Positions 46,001 to 57,529 of a DNA stretch of 64,000 nt are shown piece after piece (within the stretch, counting starts at the first letter, position 1; every line of letters starts with the position of its first letter). The notes under the pieces are model-generated. The model saw only the letters and a program-made list of their open reading frames with translations, did not search any database and had not been told where the DNA came from. Source of the stretch: Ligustrum vulgare (lineage: Eukaryota; Streptophyta; Magnoliopsida; Lamiales; Oleaceae); NCBI GenBank assembly GCA_963555705.1, contig OY743169.1, forward strand, positions 5,518,014-5,582,013, in the 5' to 3' direction. A program made the translations under genes and the position numbers.

Positions 46001-48889
46001 TTAGAACTTACCGAAAAGGTGTGGATACTTGGTACGCATTTCGTCCTCGCGTTCCCAAGTAGCCTCTTCTACTGCATGATTCCTCCAAAGAACTTTAACT
46101 AGAGGTATCTTCTTCCTCCTAAGTTCCTTATCTGCCCTTAGTAGGATCCTTACAGGTGATTCCTCGTAAGTTAGGTCCTCACGAAGATCTAACGACTCAT
46201 AACTGAGGATATGAGAAGGATCCGAAATATATTTTCTCAACATCGACACGTGAAATACGTTATGAACGCCAGATAGTGCCGGTGGCAATGCAACCCGATA
46301 AGCTAGGTCACCCACCCTTTCAAGTATTTCAAAGGGGCCAACATATCGTGGAGTTAACTTTCCCTTCTTCCCGAATCTCATGACTCCTTTCATAGGAGCG
46401 ACCTTTAGGAAAATCATATCACCTGCAGCGAATTCCAATGGTTTCCTTCTTCTGTCTGCATAGCTTTTCTGTCTACTTTGTGCAGTTCTCATCCGTTGGC
46501 GAATCTTCTCAACAATTTCCGATGTCTGCTGCACCATTTCTGGGCCTAGGAATTTCCGTTCCCCAACTTCATCCCAGTGAACCGGTGATCTACACTTCCT
46601 CCCGTATAGCGCCTCATATGGAGCCATGTGAATGGAGGCTTGGTAGCTATTGTTATAGGAGAACTCAACCAATGGGAGAAATTCGTCCCAAGTACCTGGA
46701 AAATCAATAATACAAGCTCTCAACATATCTTCCAGGGTTTGAATTGTCCTCTCTGACTGTCCATCTGTCTGAGGGTGAAAGGCCGTGCTGAATCTCAATT
46801 GAGTACCCATGGCCTTATGTAGACTTTTCCAAAATGAAGAAGTAAATTTTGGGTCACGATCAGACACGATGGATAGGGGGATCCCATGAAGCCTTACAAT
46901 TTCTGCCACATATAACTCTGCATACTTCTCCATATTATAAGTAGTCTTTACCGGTAGAAAGTGTGCCGACTTGGTAAGACGATCGACTATCACCCATATG
47001 GAGTTATAACCCTTCTTCGTCTTAGGTAAGCCCACAATGAAGTCCATGCCTATTCGTTCCCACTTCCACTCCGGAATCATAAGAGGTTGTAATAGGCCAG
47101 AAGGTCGTTGATGTTCGGCCTTAACTTGCTGACAAGTGAGACAACGTTGAACATACTCCGCCACATCCCTACTCATGCCATTCCACCAAAAATGTTGCCT
47201 CAAATCCCGAGCCATCTTAGTACTTCCAGGGTGGATTGAGTAAGGAGTGTTATGAGCTTCCCTCATAATTTCTCGCTTCAATTCCTTATTATTGGGGACT
47301 ACCAGTCTATTTCCCTGCCGAAGGGCACCATCTGTGGAGATAACAAAATCGGTGTGCTTCCCATTAATTACTTCAGTGCGGACTCTTGAAGTATTGGGGT
47401 CTTCTAACTGTAGGGCCTTTATTTTCTCCAACAATGTCGATTCCAATGTTATGTTAGCAAGATAACCTGTCTTGCCTTTTGGAACGATCTCTAACTCTAA
47501 CCCTTGGATATCCCTCAGTAACTGTTCCTGGACAACTTGCAAGGCATTCATTGTTCCATGACTTTTTCTGCTAAGTGCATCAGCTACAACATTAGCCTTG
47601 CCAGGATGATAATTAATAACACAATCATAGTCCTTGACAAGCTCCAACCACCTGCGCTGTCGCATGTTTAGTTCCTTCTGTGTGAAGAAGTATTTGAGAC
47701 TTTTATGGTCGGTGTAGATCTCACATCTGACCCCGTAGAGATAGTGCCTCCATATTTTCAATGCAAATACGACAGCTGCCAACTCGAGATCGTGAGTTGG
47801 GTAATTCTTCTCGTACTCTTTCAGTTGCCTTGAAGCGTAGGCAATTACCTTTCCGTGTTGCATAAGAACGCAACCAAGCCCCTTCAATGAGGCATCACTA
47901 TAAATGACCAATCCTTCATTTCCCTGTGGAATAGTTAAGATTGGCGCAGTTGTCAACCGCGTCTTTAACTCCTCAAAACTCTGTTCGCAATCTGAATTCC
48001 ACTGAAATTTTGTATCCTTTCTGGTCAACTTAGTCAAAGGCGAGGCAATCTTTGAAAATCCTTCCACAAATCTCCGATAGTAACCAGCTAATCCAAGAAA
48101 GCTGCGGACCTCTTTCACATTAGTTGGTGTCGGCCAATTACGAACTGCCTCAATTTTACTCGGGTCAACCTCAATGCCTTCTTTTGATACAACATGCCCC
48201 AAGAACGGCACTCTTTCCAGCCAGAATTCACACTTTTTGAACTTCGCAAATAATTTCTCTCCTCTAAGTTTCTGAAGCACTATTCTCAAATGCTTTTCGT
48301 GTTCCTCTTCAGACCTCGAATAGATCAATATATCGTCAATGAAGACTATAACAAATTGATCCAAGTATTCCTTGAAGACTCGATGCATCAGATCCATAAA
48401 TGCCGCAGGAGCATTGGTTAACCCAAACGGCATCACCAAAAATTCATAATGTCCATATCTGGTACGGAAAGCTGTCTTTGGAATATCCTCTTCTTTAATC
48501 CTCAACTGATGATAACCAGATCGCAGATCGATCTTGGAAAAATACCCTGCACCCTGAAGCTGGTCGAATAGGTCTTCAATTCTCGGCAACGGATATTTAT
48601 TCTTTATTGTCACTTTATTCAACTCTCTGTAATCTATGCAAAGTCTCATAGAACCGTCCTTCTTCTTCACAAATAATACAGGAGCACCCCATGGAGAAAA
48701 ACTAGGCCGAACAAAGCCCTTATCCATGAGATCCTGCAGTTGCTCCTTGAGCTCTTTAAGTTCCGCAGGAGCCATCCGATACGGTGCTTTCGATATCGGG
48801 GCTGTTCCAGGTACCAAATCGATAACGAAGTCAATCTCTCTTTCAGGTGGCAAGTCGAAAAGATCTACTTGCCACAAATTCCTCTGCAT
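46001..48889 (-). pseudogene. Truncated Tekay pol fused in frame to a CACTA exon (962-aa open frame)
   Basis: From 46001 to 48866 the sequence repeats pol from just upstream of RT to the chromodomain and stop, identical in translation to 38475-41340. At 48866/48867 it joins the CACTA TNPA-like exon 48910-48867 ([14 protein letters not shown]) in frame, so the frame starting [12 protein letters not shown] at 48889 is open for 962 residues. Gag, protease and the 5' LTR are absent. RT (FIDD), RNase H, integrase and chromodomain are complete. It is most likely the by-product of a deletion. Expression would need a CACTA or cryptic promoter, and earlier CACTA exons carry a stop and a frameshift. 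Confidence 0.85.
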
Positions 48890-49563
48890 GGCCTGCTCAG
48901 CCTTTTCAACCTATTAACAAAAAATGAAACGTAAATATAAGTATATATTTAAGTAACTTTGAATTTAAGTATGAAAAAATAATGATGATATATTTACAAT
49001 TTTGTCAAACACCCCCCTTATTTTCTCGTTGGGGATGTAATAACTTCCGTCTTCTTTCTTCTTGGATTTAGCTCGAATCCAATCTAAACTTCGATCCTCA
49101 CTTACAATTGACGAGCTAATCATGTCGTATGAAGAACTAGAAGATAGTGGGTCACTAACTAGCCACTGTGGCTTCATCCCCGCATAACCAGCTGAGCTCA
49201 TATAACGTGGATGCTCATTTCAAATTGAGCATCCCTGACCTTCTTACTTTTTTCCTGAAAAATATCACATCATGTATTTAGTTTTCAACTCAATAAATCA
49301 CATGAGTAAATTTAAATATATATACCTTAAATTTCTCTGTCTGGAGTTCTTTCTTGAACGACTCTCATTGCTCTTCAGTTATAAAATCATAAAGCTGCGT
49401 AAGAGATGTATATTTCGGGTGGTCATGTGTAATATAATCATGAACCAGCCGAGTCTTGAAATCTTTCCATCGCATCCCCGCAACTTTCAACATCCTTTTT
49501 TTGGCCGAGTCATCGAGGATGTTGAACTCTCTCTAAAAGACGAATATAATATAATATGCGATG

Positions 49564-49877
49564 TGATGCGAACCCCTTCGGTGTGTTGACCCAAAATTCC
49601 CACAACAATTTTAATACCAACCCAAGAAAGCTAAAGTGATAAAATAAAGGATAAACACCTTAACCCAAGTTTAAATCTAACCCAAAATTCAAGGATTAAC
49701 TAACCCTGGCCCAATGGAAAGAAATAAACAAATTCCAAGGTGGCGAAAATAAACAACAACACAAGAATAATAATACTCAAGATAAAGTTGATTAATTCCC
49801 TAAGAGATACAAGATCAAGAAATGGGATTTACCTCACCAACAAGAGGAACTCTCTCAAGAGCTTCACATTGAACATC
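49564..49877 (-). repeat. Truncated 3' LTR of the Gypsy derivative
   Basis: Matches 53045-53359 with a few changes, then switches abruptly to integrase sequence at about 49878. Confidence 0.88.
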
Positions 49878-51254
49878 ACAAAAATAGCATCATTTTCTTT
49901 CTTTATTCCAGGTAAACCCACTATAAAATTCATAGAAATAGCAGTCCAAGGTTTACTCAGAATGGGCAAATATGCATGGAATTCTTGGGGCAAAAACTTG
50001 AGTTTAGCCAGTTTGCAAGTTCGGCATTTACTACAAGTGCAAACATGTTCAACACCAAGCTTCAAAGTAAGCCAATAAGATTGATCACATAATACCCCTA
50101 AGACCCCGTTAATTTTAAATCGCCCCAACAACCAACTATCATGTGCTCCTCCCACTAGCAATTTACGCATGTCACTTTTACAAGGAAACAATCAAATTTT
50201 CCAAAACAAATAATCATCACGCCCATAGAATCCATCAAAATATTGCTCACAACATGATTCATAAATGTTTAACAAATTTCGGATATTTAACATGCATGCT
50301 CTTACTATGTTCAACACGGAATGGGGGAGCATTTAGAAATGTTAGAAGCGAAGTCCTTTTATCATCAAGACATCTCAATAAATCTCTCCCATGAACTCCC
50401 CTAACTAGCAATTCCTTTAGAGAGTCAATATGCATGACAAGCATATTTTCACAAAATAAGAATTTATCATGCCAATGATATGTACTATATGCAACATTTT
50501 CACAAAAAGATTTGGTACTTATGCAATTGGGCACATGCAAAAAGTTGCATTTACAAATTAAGCACTCATCATGACAATGATTCTTACCACATGTTACATT
50601 TTCACAAGTCAACAACACACTTGTCAAATCTACATCAAGATCATACAACCCTCTAATGTATTCAAAACACAATAACATTGCATTCAAAGAAATGTTAGGA
50701 GCATACCTCCTAGATGTTGCATCGGTTATGTCATTTTCTTTACCTCGGTTGTACTCGTTGTTGTAGGAAAATGTTTTCATGAATTTCTTCCATAAGGCAT
50801 GTTTTTGGAGTTCTTTGTTACCTTGATAAGTTGGCCTCACAATTTCCTGCAACAAAGAAATAACCAAACTAGGAAGGGAAGTGTTAGAATATTCAAGAGT
50901 AAAGAACATTTTGGGGTGATCTTTTCTCTCAATCTTCTTGGTGGCACTCATCACTCCCTCACATTTTTCTGAGGTAGGAACCTCAACTCTCAGTTCTTCT
51001 CTCGCCTCTCCTTTTTCTGGAGTCGTGGCTCCAACTCTCAATTCCTCACCTTTTTCTAGGGTCGAGGCCCCAACTCTCATGCTCTTATTTTTGCTTTCTT
51101 CAATTTGCTCAATTGAATTCTCTTTTTCTTCCTCGAATTCCTTCTTGAGCTTCATTTTGTCTTTGTATACTTCTTCCGCGCTCAAAGATAGGATCACAAC
51201 CTTTTTTTCATTCATTTTGAAGCTACACCGGTTCCTTCTCCTATCAAGATTCAC
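49829..51254 (-). pseudogene. Gypsy pol remnant without reverse transcriptase
   Basis: From 51254 the minus strand reads NRCSFKMNEKKVVILSLSA (the segment after the protease), then a charged stretch with repeats of the type LEKGEELRVGATTPEKGEA, then TSLPSLVISLLQEI. It jumps to LQKHALWKKFMKTFSYNNEY.. and GKENDITDATSRRY, the end of RNase H in intact relatives. The jump skips the whole RT and most of RNase H. After a frame change it continues with the HHCC region (CTCSKCRTCKLAK) and the integrase start (PWTAISMNFIVGLPGIKKEN) to about 49878. The three surviving blocks follow the normal order, so this is internal deletion rather than rearrangement. Confidence 0.8.
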
Positions 51255-51269
51255 ATTTCACTGACATTG

Positions 51270-52229
51270 TCAAGGTCTCCCCAAGATTATGTGAGTAGTG
51301 TGTAAGGGAACCACATCACATAATATTTGATCACTATAAGTACCAATGTGAAAAGTAAGAAGAACTTGTTCACTTACCCTCACCTCCTCATAGTCATTCA
51401 ACATTTGCAATACATAGGGATTAGGATGCTTCATAACCGGTAACCCTAATTTATCCACCCTACTAGCACTCACCAAATTAGTGCCAATCTCCCCATCTAT
51501 CATGAGACTACATGGTTTATCACTCACTAGGCACCTAGTGTAGAAATTATCCTCCCCATGTTCCTTCATCTCATTAGCATGGGCCAAAGATTGTGGTGGC
51601 CTAGCATTCATCTCCTTCACTACTTCTCTACCTCCACTACCGTCCCTCCTATGGAATGATGAAGCCTTCATTTGCTCAATATTAACCTTCTCATCCATCC
51701 CATCTCCACTCCTATCTACCCATTCTCTTCTTTTTCTACCCATTCTCCCATCTCCTTCAACTTCCCTTTCATTATCATCCCTCCTATAGAATGATGAATT
51801 CTTTATTTTTGTTCTATCAATATTATCATCAATTCCATCTCCACTCCTATCTACCCATTCTCCTCTTTTCCTATGCATGCTCCCATTTTGTTTACTATCC
51901 CTTTCATCATCCCAAGCATCCCTTCTAATTTTCCTATTCAAACTCCCATTTTGTTTTCTACTTCCATCCCTATATACAATGTTCCCAAATTTATCCCTCA
52001 CCCTTCTTCTACTATACATCATTTCTTCACCTCCCCTATTTGATGTACTCTCCCCTCTTGTTCCTAAATTTTCCAAGTCACCCCCACTTTTCTCCATTTG
52101 TCTAGCCATGGTGGTTGAAAGATTTTCCAACAAGTACTTCAAATCTTGAGTTTGAGAATTGAAAATGGACATGGTGTGCAAGTGTGAAAGTGTCCTCACA
52201 AGAAAATATTTCTCTCCTGTTTCACTCAA
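51270..52229 (-). pseudogene. Gypsy gag/protease remnant
   Basis: About 319 residues. The N-terminal 200 are highly charged, with repeats of RKRREWVDRSGDGID or similar, and no recognisable capsid or zinc knuckle. The C-terminal 110 residues are the aspartic protease (CSLMIDGEIGTNLVSASRV.. to HTTHIILGRP), with the catalytic Asp in IDG. The frame ends at TGA exactly where relatives have tryptophan after LGRP, a single-codon nonsense change. Confidence 0.75.
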
Positions 52230-53030
52230 ATTTGGCTTTTACCCTCTATTGAGCTAACCACTCTTGCCTTTTTCCACTCAAAATCTCCTTTCTCAAGTTC
52301 TCCAAGGAAGGTAATCAACTAAACCACAAAGTATAATACTTGTGGAGTTAAAGAAATCACCAACAAGGAAGAAAGAATTTAGAACAAGTAGACACAAATA
52401 GCAAGTAGAATTTATGTGCTTGCTATACTCAAAATGAGCAATATTTATGTGGGATAAGATGCTAGGAACACAATTTTAGCAATGGGATTAACAAACCACA
52501 AATATTTGATAAGGCATAGATGTAGAGCAAATAAGTACAAGAGTGTAAATTTTCAATGTAGCAATTTAGCAAACACTTTGTACTCAATCTTGAATGACCT
52601 TGAATGTGGGTATAATGTGGATATGTGATAAATCCCAAACAACCCAAATGTGGCAAGGAATGAGTGATCAACAATTTCCCAATGTATGGAGCAAGTGATA
52701 TATGGAATAAAATGTTGATAACACAATCTCAATGATGGGAATTGGATAGCCCCAAGTAATTAACAATATATGGACATTGAACAACAAAGCATGAATGGAG
52801 TATTTTTCATTGGGACAATTTATCAAACACTTTGGATAATATAGGAAAGTAAGTATTTGGCTAATGGAAACCCCCAACAAATTCAAAAACCAATATACCC
52901 AATACCTGAAATCAACAATACACATGGGCATATAAATTTTCCCAATTTTTTTCTCAATTTTCGGATTTTTTTTTTTTTTTTGTATAATAACAACAATAAT
53001 GTAAAGATAGGTTTACCAAATTAGAGCCAA
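52230..53030 (-). other. 5' non-coding region of the Gypsy derivative
   Basis: AT-rich sequence between the primer-binding site and the first coding frame, with a T-tract near 52965-52981. Two segments (about 52450-52680 and 52680-52930) share phrases such as CAAATGTGG/CCAAGTAA, GTGATATATGG and TGGACAATTTA-like strings and may be diverged duplicates. No gene. Confidence 0.45.
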
Positions 53031-53042
53031 GCTCTGATACCA
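53031..53042 (-). other. Gypsy-derivative primer-binding site (tRNA-iMet)
   Basis: TGGTATCAGAGC on the minus strand, two bases from the 5' LTR. Confidence 0.93.
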
Positions 53043-53044
53043 AA

Positions 53045-53800
53045 TGATGCGAACCTCTTTGGTGTGTTGACCGAAAATTTCCACAACAATTTTAATACCA
53101 ACCCAAGAAAGCTAAAGTGGTAAAATAAAGGATAAACACCTTAACCCAAGTTTAAATCTAACCCAAAATTCAAGGAATAACTAACCCTAACCCAATGGAA
53201 AGAAATAAACAAATTCCAAGGTGGCGGAAATAAACAACAACACAAAAATAATAATACTCAAGATAAAGTTGATTAATTTCCTAAGAGATACAAGATCAAG
53301 AAATGGGATTTACCTCACCAACAAGAGGAACTCTCTCAAGAGTTTCACATTGAACATCACCAAGTTATCTTACAAATGACAAGAAAATGTGTATAAAAGG
53401 TACAAAAATGGGCAAAATGTGTAAATTTCGGAAATTGCAACAAAACCCCGTTTTTGTGAAACGGGGTGTTTCGGTCGACCGACACGGTCGACCGAACCAT
53501 TTTCGGTCGATCACACGGTCGACCGAAATGGGACTTTCGGTCGACCAAGCCTCAGCCGAACGCGACTGAGGCTGCCTTAAAAAATCTCTGCAGACTTTCG
53601 GTCGACCGGAATGATTTTCGGTTGACCGAAATTGGCTGATTCCAATTTCTTCTTCTTTTTTGCTCCAACTTGATTCTCGGCTTGCTTTTCTTGACTTATT
53701 CACATTATTTAGCCTCGAATCTTGAACCTCTTTGACTTCGGATCTCGTCATGGGTCCCACGGGCACGTGCATCGGGGTTTGACTTTCTCGATTCTCATCA
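53045..53800 (-). repeat. 5' LTR of the Gypsy derivative (756 bp)
   Basis: Contains six or more CGGTCGACCG-type palindromes between 53470 and 53635, and the inverted repeat AGCCTCAG..CTGAGGCT at 53548-53573. Followed by the CGATG duplication. Confidence 0.9.
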
Positions 53801-54283
53801 CGATGTTATAAAAAAAAATTACCAAACGTTATCAATTAACCATGTATGAAGTGATAGTACATTTATTTCTTCCCACATCATGTCCTTAAGGCCAGGATCA
53901 ACCTTGTACCAATCGCTGATGTTTATGTCAACGTGAATACGGACCAAACACCCGACATAATTTCGGAAGTTCCTCTTGCCTGGTCCGATTAGCCTCTTTT
54001 TCCCATCGAACTCGATGACATTCACTTCCCCCACCTTCTTCATGTTCTTGCACATTGTTGGCCCTCTAGTCCTTTTTGTGCTGATAGTATGATGATCATC
54101 TGAAGATGCTGAAAACTCGGCCATTATATTGAGATCACTGTGCACGTACCTGCACATATAACAACGTATATATTATTGTTATCAAAATCAAAAATGAAAT
54201 TATTAACAACGTATAGAGCATATATAAAAAATAAAAGAAAGTCCTTAAGCAAGAATGTGTAAATGAAGTTACACAATTAATAA

Positions 54284-57200
54284 TCAGGAACGACGGTCAA
54301 TCCATAATCCTTCTTCATGATCCCAACACATGTAATTTGATTCAATGTTATCTTCCCCTAAAGTTGCACTCCCTTGTATAGTAATAGAAAATGGAGGGGT
54401 TTCGTCAAAGTGATCATAATCTTCTTCATCTACTACATCACCAATCCCAACAATGCGTCTCTTGCCTTGAAGGACGACTGACCACTTAGTATCGGCAGGA
54501 TCAAGAACATAAAATACCTGTTTGGCTTGTGATGCAAGTATGAATGGCTCGTCTAGATAACCCAGCCGTCCGAAATCCACCATAGTGAATCCTAATTCAT
54601 CCACCCGAACACCCCGTCGGTTATCAACCCATTTACATTGGAAGAGAGGAAACTTGAACTCCCTGTAATCAAGTTCCCAAATATCTTCAATGATACCATA
54701 ATAGGACATCGAGGCATCTATTGGCATGGTATCTTTAGCATTTGAAAAATCTCTTGATAGTGCTACTTGTGTCACTTCACTGTTTTGCACCGCACTCTTA
54801 TCATCTTGATGTTTAGTGTAAAACGTATACCCATTAATGTCATATGCTTCATATGACCTCACAATAGCGCTAGGACCGTACGCTAACCACTTTACTGTTT
54901 CAACAATGGTATTCGACGTTTGTGACAATTTTTTCATGACTTTATCTTTGAACCATTTTGCAAATGAACGATTATGTTCATTAGTTACCCACCTTTCAAC
55001 TTTTGAAGGATTTTGCTGCCTCATGATGGACATATGCTCGTCCAAATATGGATGAACTTCAGGAAGGTGTTGTAATACAAGGAGGTGTGTTTTACCTCGC
55101 AATTCAACATTGGGGACGATTGACTTGCATCCAATAGTACCTTTACCTTCAAGCCTTCCATCATGCCGAGATTTAGGAACACCAATAGTCTCAACGTCAT
55201 CCAGGTAATCAGTGCAAAATTCAATATCCTCCTCAGCAGCATAACCTTCAATGATACTGCCTTCAGGACGAAATAGATTTCTCACATATCCTTTCAATAT
55301 ACCCATGTATCTCTCAGATGGATATATATACCTCAAGAATACTGAACTACAGATCTTAATTTCTCTCACCAAGTGAACAAGTAAGTGCACCATAACGTCA
55401 AAAAATGATGACGGAAAATACATTTCAAATTGACATAGAGTGATAACAATATCGGCATGCAAATCATCCAATGCCTCCGGGTCAACAACTTTGCTGTAAA
55501 TTATATTCAAATAAAAACAAAGTTTTATAATGACTTGTCTAACATCTTTTGGGAGAATGCCTCGAATTGCAACTGGTAACAATTGTTGCATTAAGACATA
55601 ATAATCACGAGACTTTATACTAAGCAATTTTAAGTCCTTCATCGACACAAGACTTTTAATGTTTGATGAGTACCCAGATGGAACCTTAATAGCATGCAGG
55701 TACTCAAAAAAACTTGTTTTCTCTTTTCTCGACAAAGTATAGCAAGTTGGGGGTAAATAAATACGTTTTTCCGACTCTTGCAGTGCTAATTGATCCCGTA
55801 TCCCCTTTTTACCATGTCCTTCCTAACTTTAATATCATCTTTCGTCTTTCCTGGAATGTTCAACAATGTCCCAATGATACTATCACAAACATTTTTCTCC
55901 ACATGCATTACATCAAGACAATGCCTTACAGATAAGTGTTGTCAATAAGGTAGATCCCAGAATATGGATCTCTTCTTCCAAAGACTCTTCTGAGGAGGCT
56001 TAAAAGTTTTTCCAAACAAAACATCAATATTTTTAACTCGTTCATATACCTCACCTCCTGTTAATGGTAAGCAAGCTGCTCGAGCCTCGATTTTTCCATT
56101 GAATGACTTCTTCTTCTTGCGATAAGGGTGGTCAGTAGGGAGAAATCTTCTATGACTCATAAAGACATTTTTCATACAGTTTTTCAACCAAAGATCAATC
56201 ATGTCTTCTTCACAAACGGGACATGATTTAGGTCCTTTGTTAGTATAACCCAACAAGTTACCATAAGCTGGAAAATCATTTACGGTGCAAAATATCATAG
56301 CACGTAAGGTGAAATTGAGTATGTGCATAAAACACCGACACGCCTTCATCCCACAACAGTCTTAAATCTTCAATTAGTGGGGTTACGTAAACATCTATGT
56401 CATTCCCCGGTTGTTTAGGCCCTGATATTAACAAAGATAACATGATATACTTGCGCTTCATACATAACTAAGGAGGAAGATTGTAAATCGTCAAAAGAAC
56501 CGGCCAAGTGCTATGTCAACTACTCATATTACTGTGTGGGTTCATCCCATCTGTACATAGTCTCAGCCTTAGATTTCTATCTTCGCCCCCAAATTCAGGA
56601 AACAGCCTATTAATGTTCCTCCATTGAGGAGAATCAGTCACGTGTCTTAGTTTTCCATCTTATTTTCTCCCGTCAGCATGCCACCGCAAGTTCTTTGCAT
56701 CCTTTGCATTGGCAAACAAACGTTTAAATCTTGGTATTACAGATAAATACCATAACACCTTTGCCGGAGGGCTTTTCTTCTCACCACAATTATTATTCAC
56801 GTTCTTTCGCTTATACCGTGATGCCCCACACTTTGGACATAGACGCAAGTCCTTGTAATCATTTCGATACAGTATACAATCATTTGGACATGCATGTATC
56901 CTCTCGATCTCCATACCCATCAGGCACAACAATTTCTTTGCCTCGTAGATTGAACTAGGAAGTTCGTTATCTTCCGGAAGCATCTTTCGTAACAGTTCCA
57001 ATAATTCCGTGAAACTCTAATCACTCCACCTATTGCTTGCTTTCAAGTTATACAATTCCAGTACAACAGACAATTTAGTGAATTTATTACAACCAGAAAA
57101 CAAAGGCTTCTCAGAATCATTGAACAAGCTATCTAATACATGAGGCTTTTCAATGTATTTCCCTTGTATATCATGCATCATTTCGTCTATCATATCATTC

Positions 57201-57529
57201 TCATCATTTTCCACATCTTTCTTACCAATATTGCTCAAATTATTCTCCTACTGATCACCAACATCGTCACCAGTGCTCGTGCTGGGAAGCATACTCTCAC
57301 CATGTTATATCCATCGTGTATAACCTTCCTTAAACTCACGACGAATCAAATGACTCTTCACTTGATCAAAACTACGAAACTTTCTCAAATTCTTACAATC
57401 ATAATAAGGACACAAAATCATTGCTTCACCTTTCTTTCTCTTATGTTCATCCGCACATTTCATAAACTCTTCAACACCTTTTACATATTCATGTCTATTA
57501 CGTCTGCCATACATCCAACTCCGATCCAT
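54284..57529 (-). pseudogene. CACTA TNPD-type transposase (tnp2 + DUF4218 + DUF4216), broken
   Basis: Starts MDRSWMYGRRNRHEYVKGVE at 57529 with the transposase-associated domain (about 57529-57305). Then come MDEMMHDI-like sequence (57238-57017) and the tnp2 region: LPSSIYEAKKLLCLMGME and RLCPKCGASRYKRK at 57001-56660; IDVYVTPLIEDLRLLWDEGV at 56461-56276; and CPVCEEDM..MSHRRFLP..HPYR at 56349-55942. A continuous 483-codon segment, 55735-54284, holds DUF4218 (DVMVHLLVHLVREIKIC; YPSERYMGILKGYVRN) and DUF4216 (FPLFQCKWVDNRRGV; YVLDPADTKWSVV). Several stops and frame changes separate the segments, so no full transposase can be produced. tnp2 proteins catalyse CACTA excision and integration by binding subterminal repeats and ends. 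It lies next to the right CACTA end, the usual gene order. Confidence 0.88.

Larger units (their letters stand above)
35752..48866 (-). mobile_element. Tekay (Del) chromovirus block: LTR - internal - LTR - truncated internal
   Basis: LTR at 35752-38437 (2686 bp), internal region 38438-43266, second LTR at 43267-45963 (2697 bp), then a second internal region 45964-48866 that stops inside pol. All lie on the minus strand. Reading frames of both copies are identical. The coordinate offset is 7515 before the poly-T tract in the LTR and 7526 after it, so poly-T length accounts for the whole LTR length difference. The leftmost flank is a truncated foreign LTR and the right junction is inside a CACTA exon, so no target duplication remains. 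The arrangement fits unequal LTR recombination giving a tandem, followed by deletion of one end. Assembly duplication is an alternative. Confidence 0.88.
49564..53800 (-). mobile_element. Deletion-derivative Gypsy retrotransposon
   Basis: The 5' LTR is 53045-53800 (756 bp; TGATGAGAATCGAG.. to ..GGTTCGCATCA on the minus strand). The 3' LTR is truncated to 49564-49877. A perfect 5-bp duplication CGATG flanks the element (49559-49563 and 53801-53805). The iMet primer-binding site is at 53031-53042. The interior keeps a protease, the region before RT, the end of RNase H and the start of integrase, but lacks a recognisable capsid, RT and most of integrase. The integrase fragment runs directly into the middle of the 3' LTR at about 49877, so a deletion removed U3. 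The element cannot move by itself and is probably immobile. Confidence 0.88.
48867..54124 (-). pseudogene. CACTA TNPA-like gene, 5' half, interrupted by a retrotransposon
   Basis: Minus-strand blocks: 54124-53819 (MAEFSASSDDHHTISTKRTR.. to WEEINVLSLHTWLIDNVW); 49534-49326 (FNILDDSAKKRMLKVAGMRW.. to KYTSLTQLYDFITEEQ, stop, ESFKKELQTEKFK); 49254-48998 (KKVRDAQFE, frameshift, then MSSAGYAGMKPQW.. to YYIPNEKIRGVFDKI); and 48910-48867 ([14 protein letters not shown]). The pattern RTRGPT..R..I...VGCLVR..V.I...W resembles the N-terminal part of plant CACTA second-gene (transposase-24 type) proteins. The 49564-53800 retrotransposon lies in the intron between the first two blocks. A TGA replaces the tryptophan codon of EEQW. 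The 3' half with the Ulp1 domain is at 34024-35270. Confidence 0.78.
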
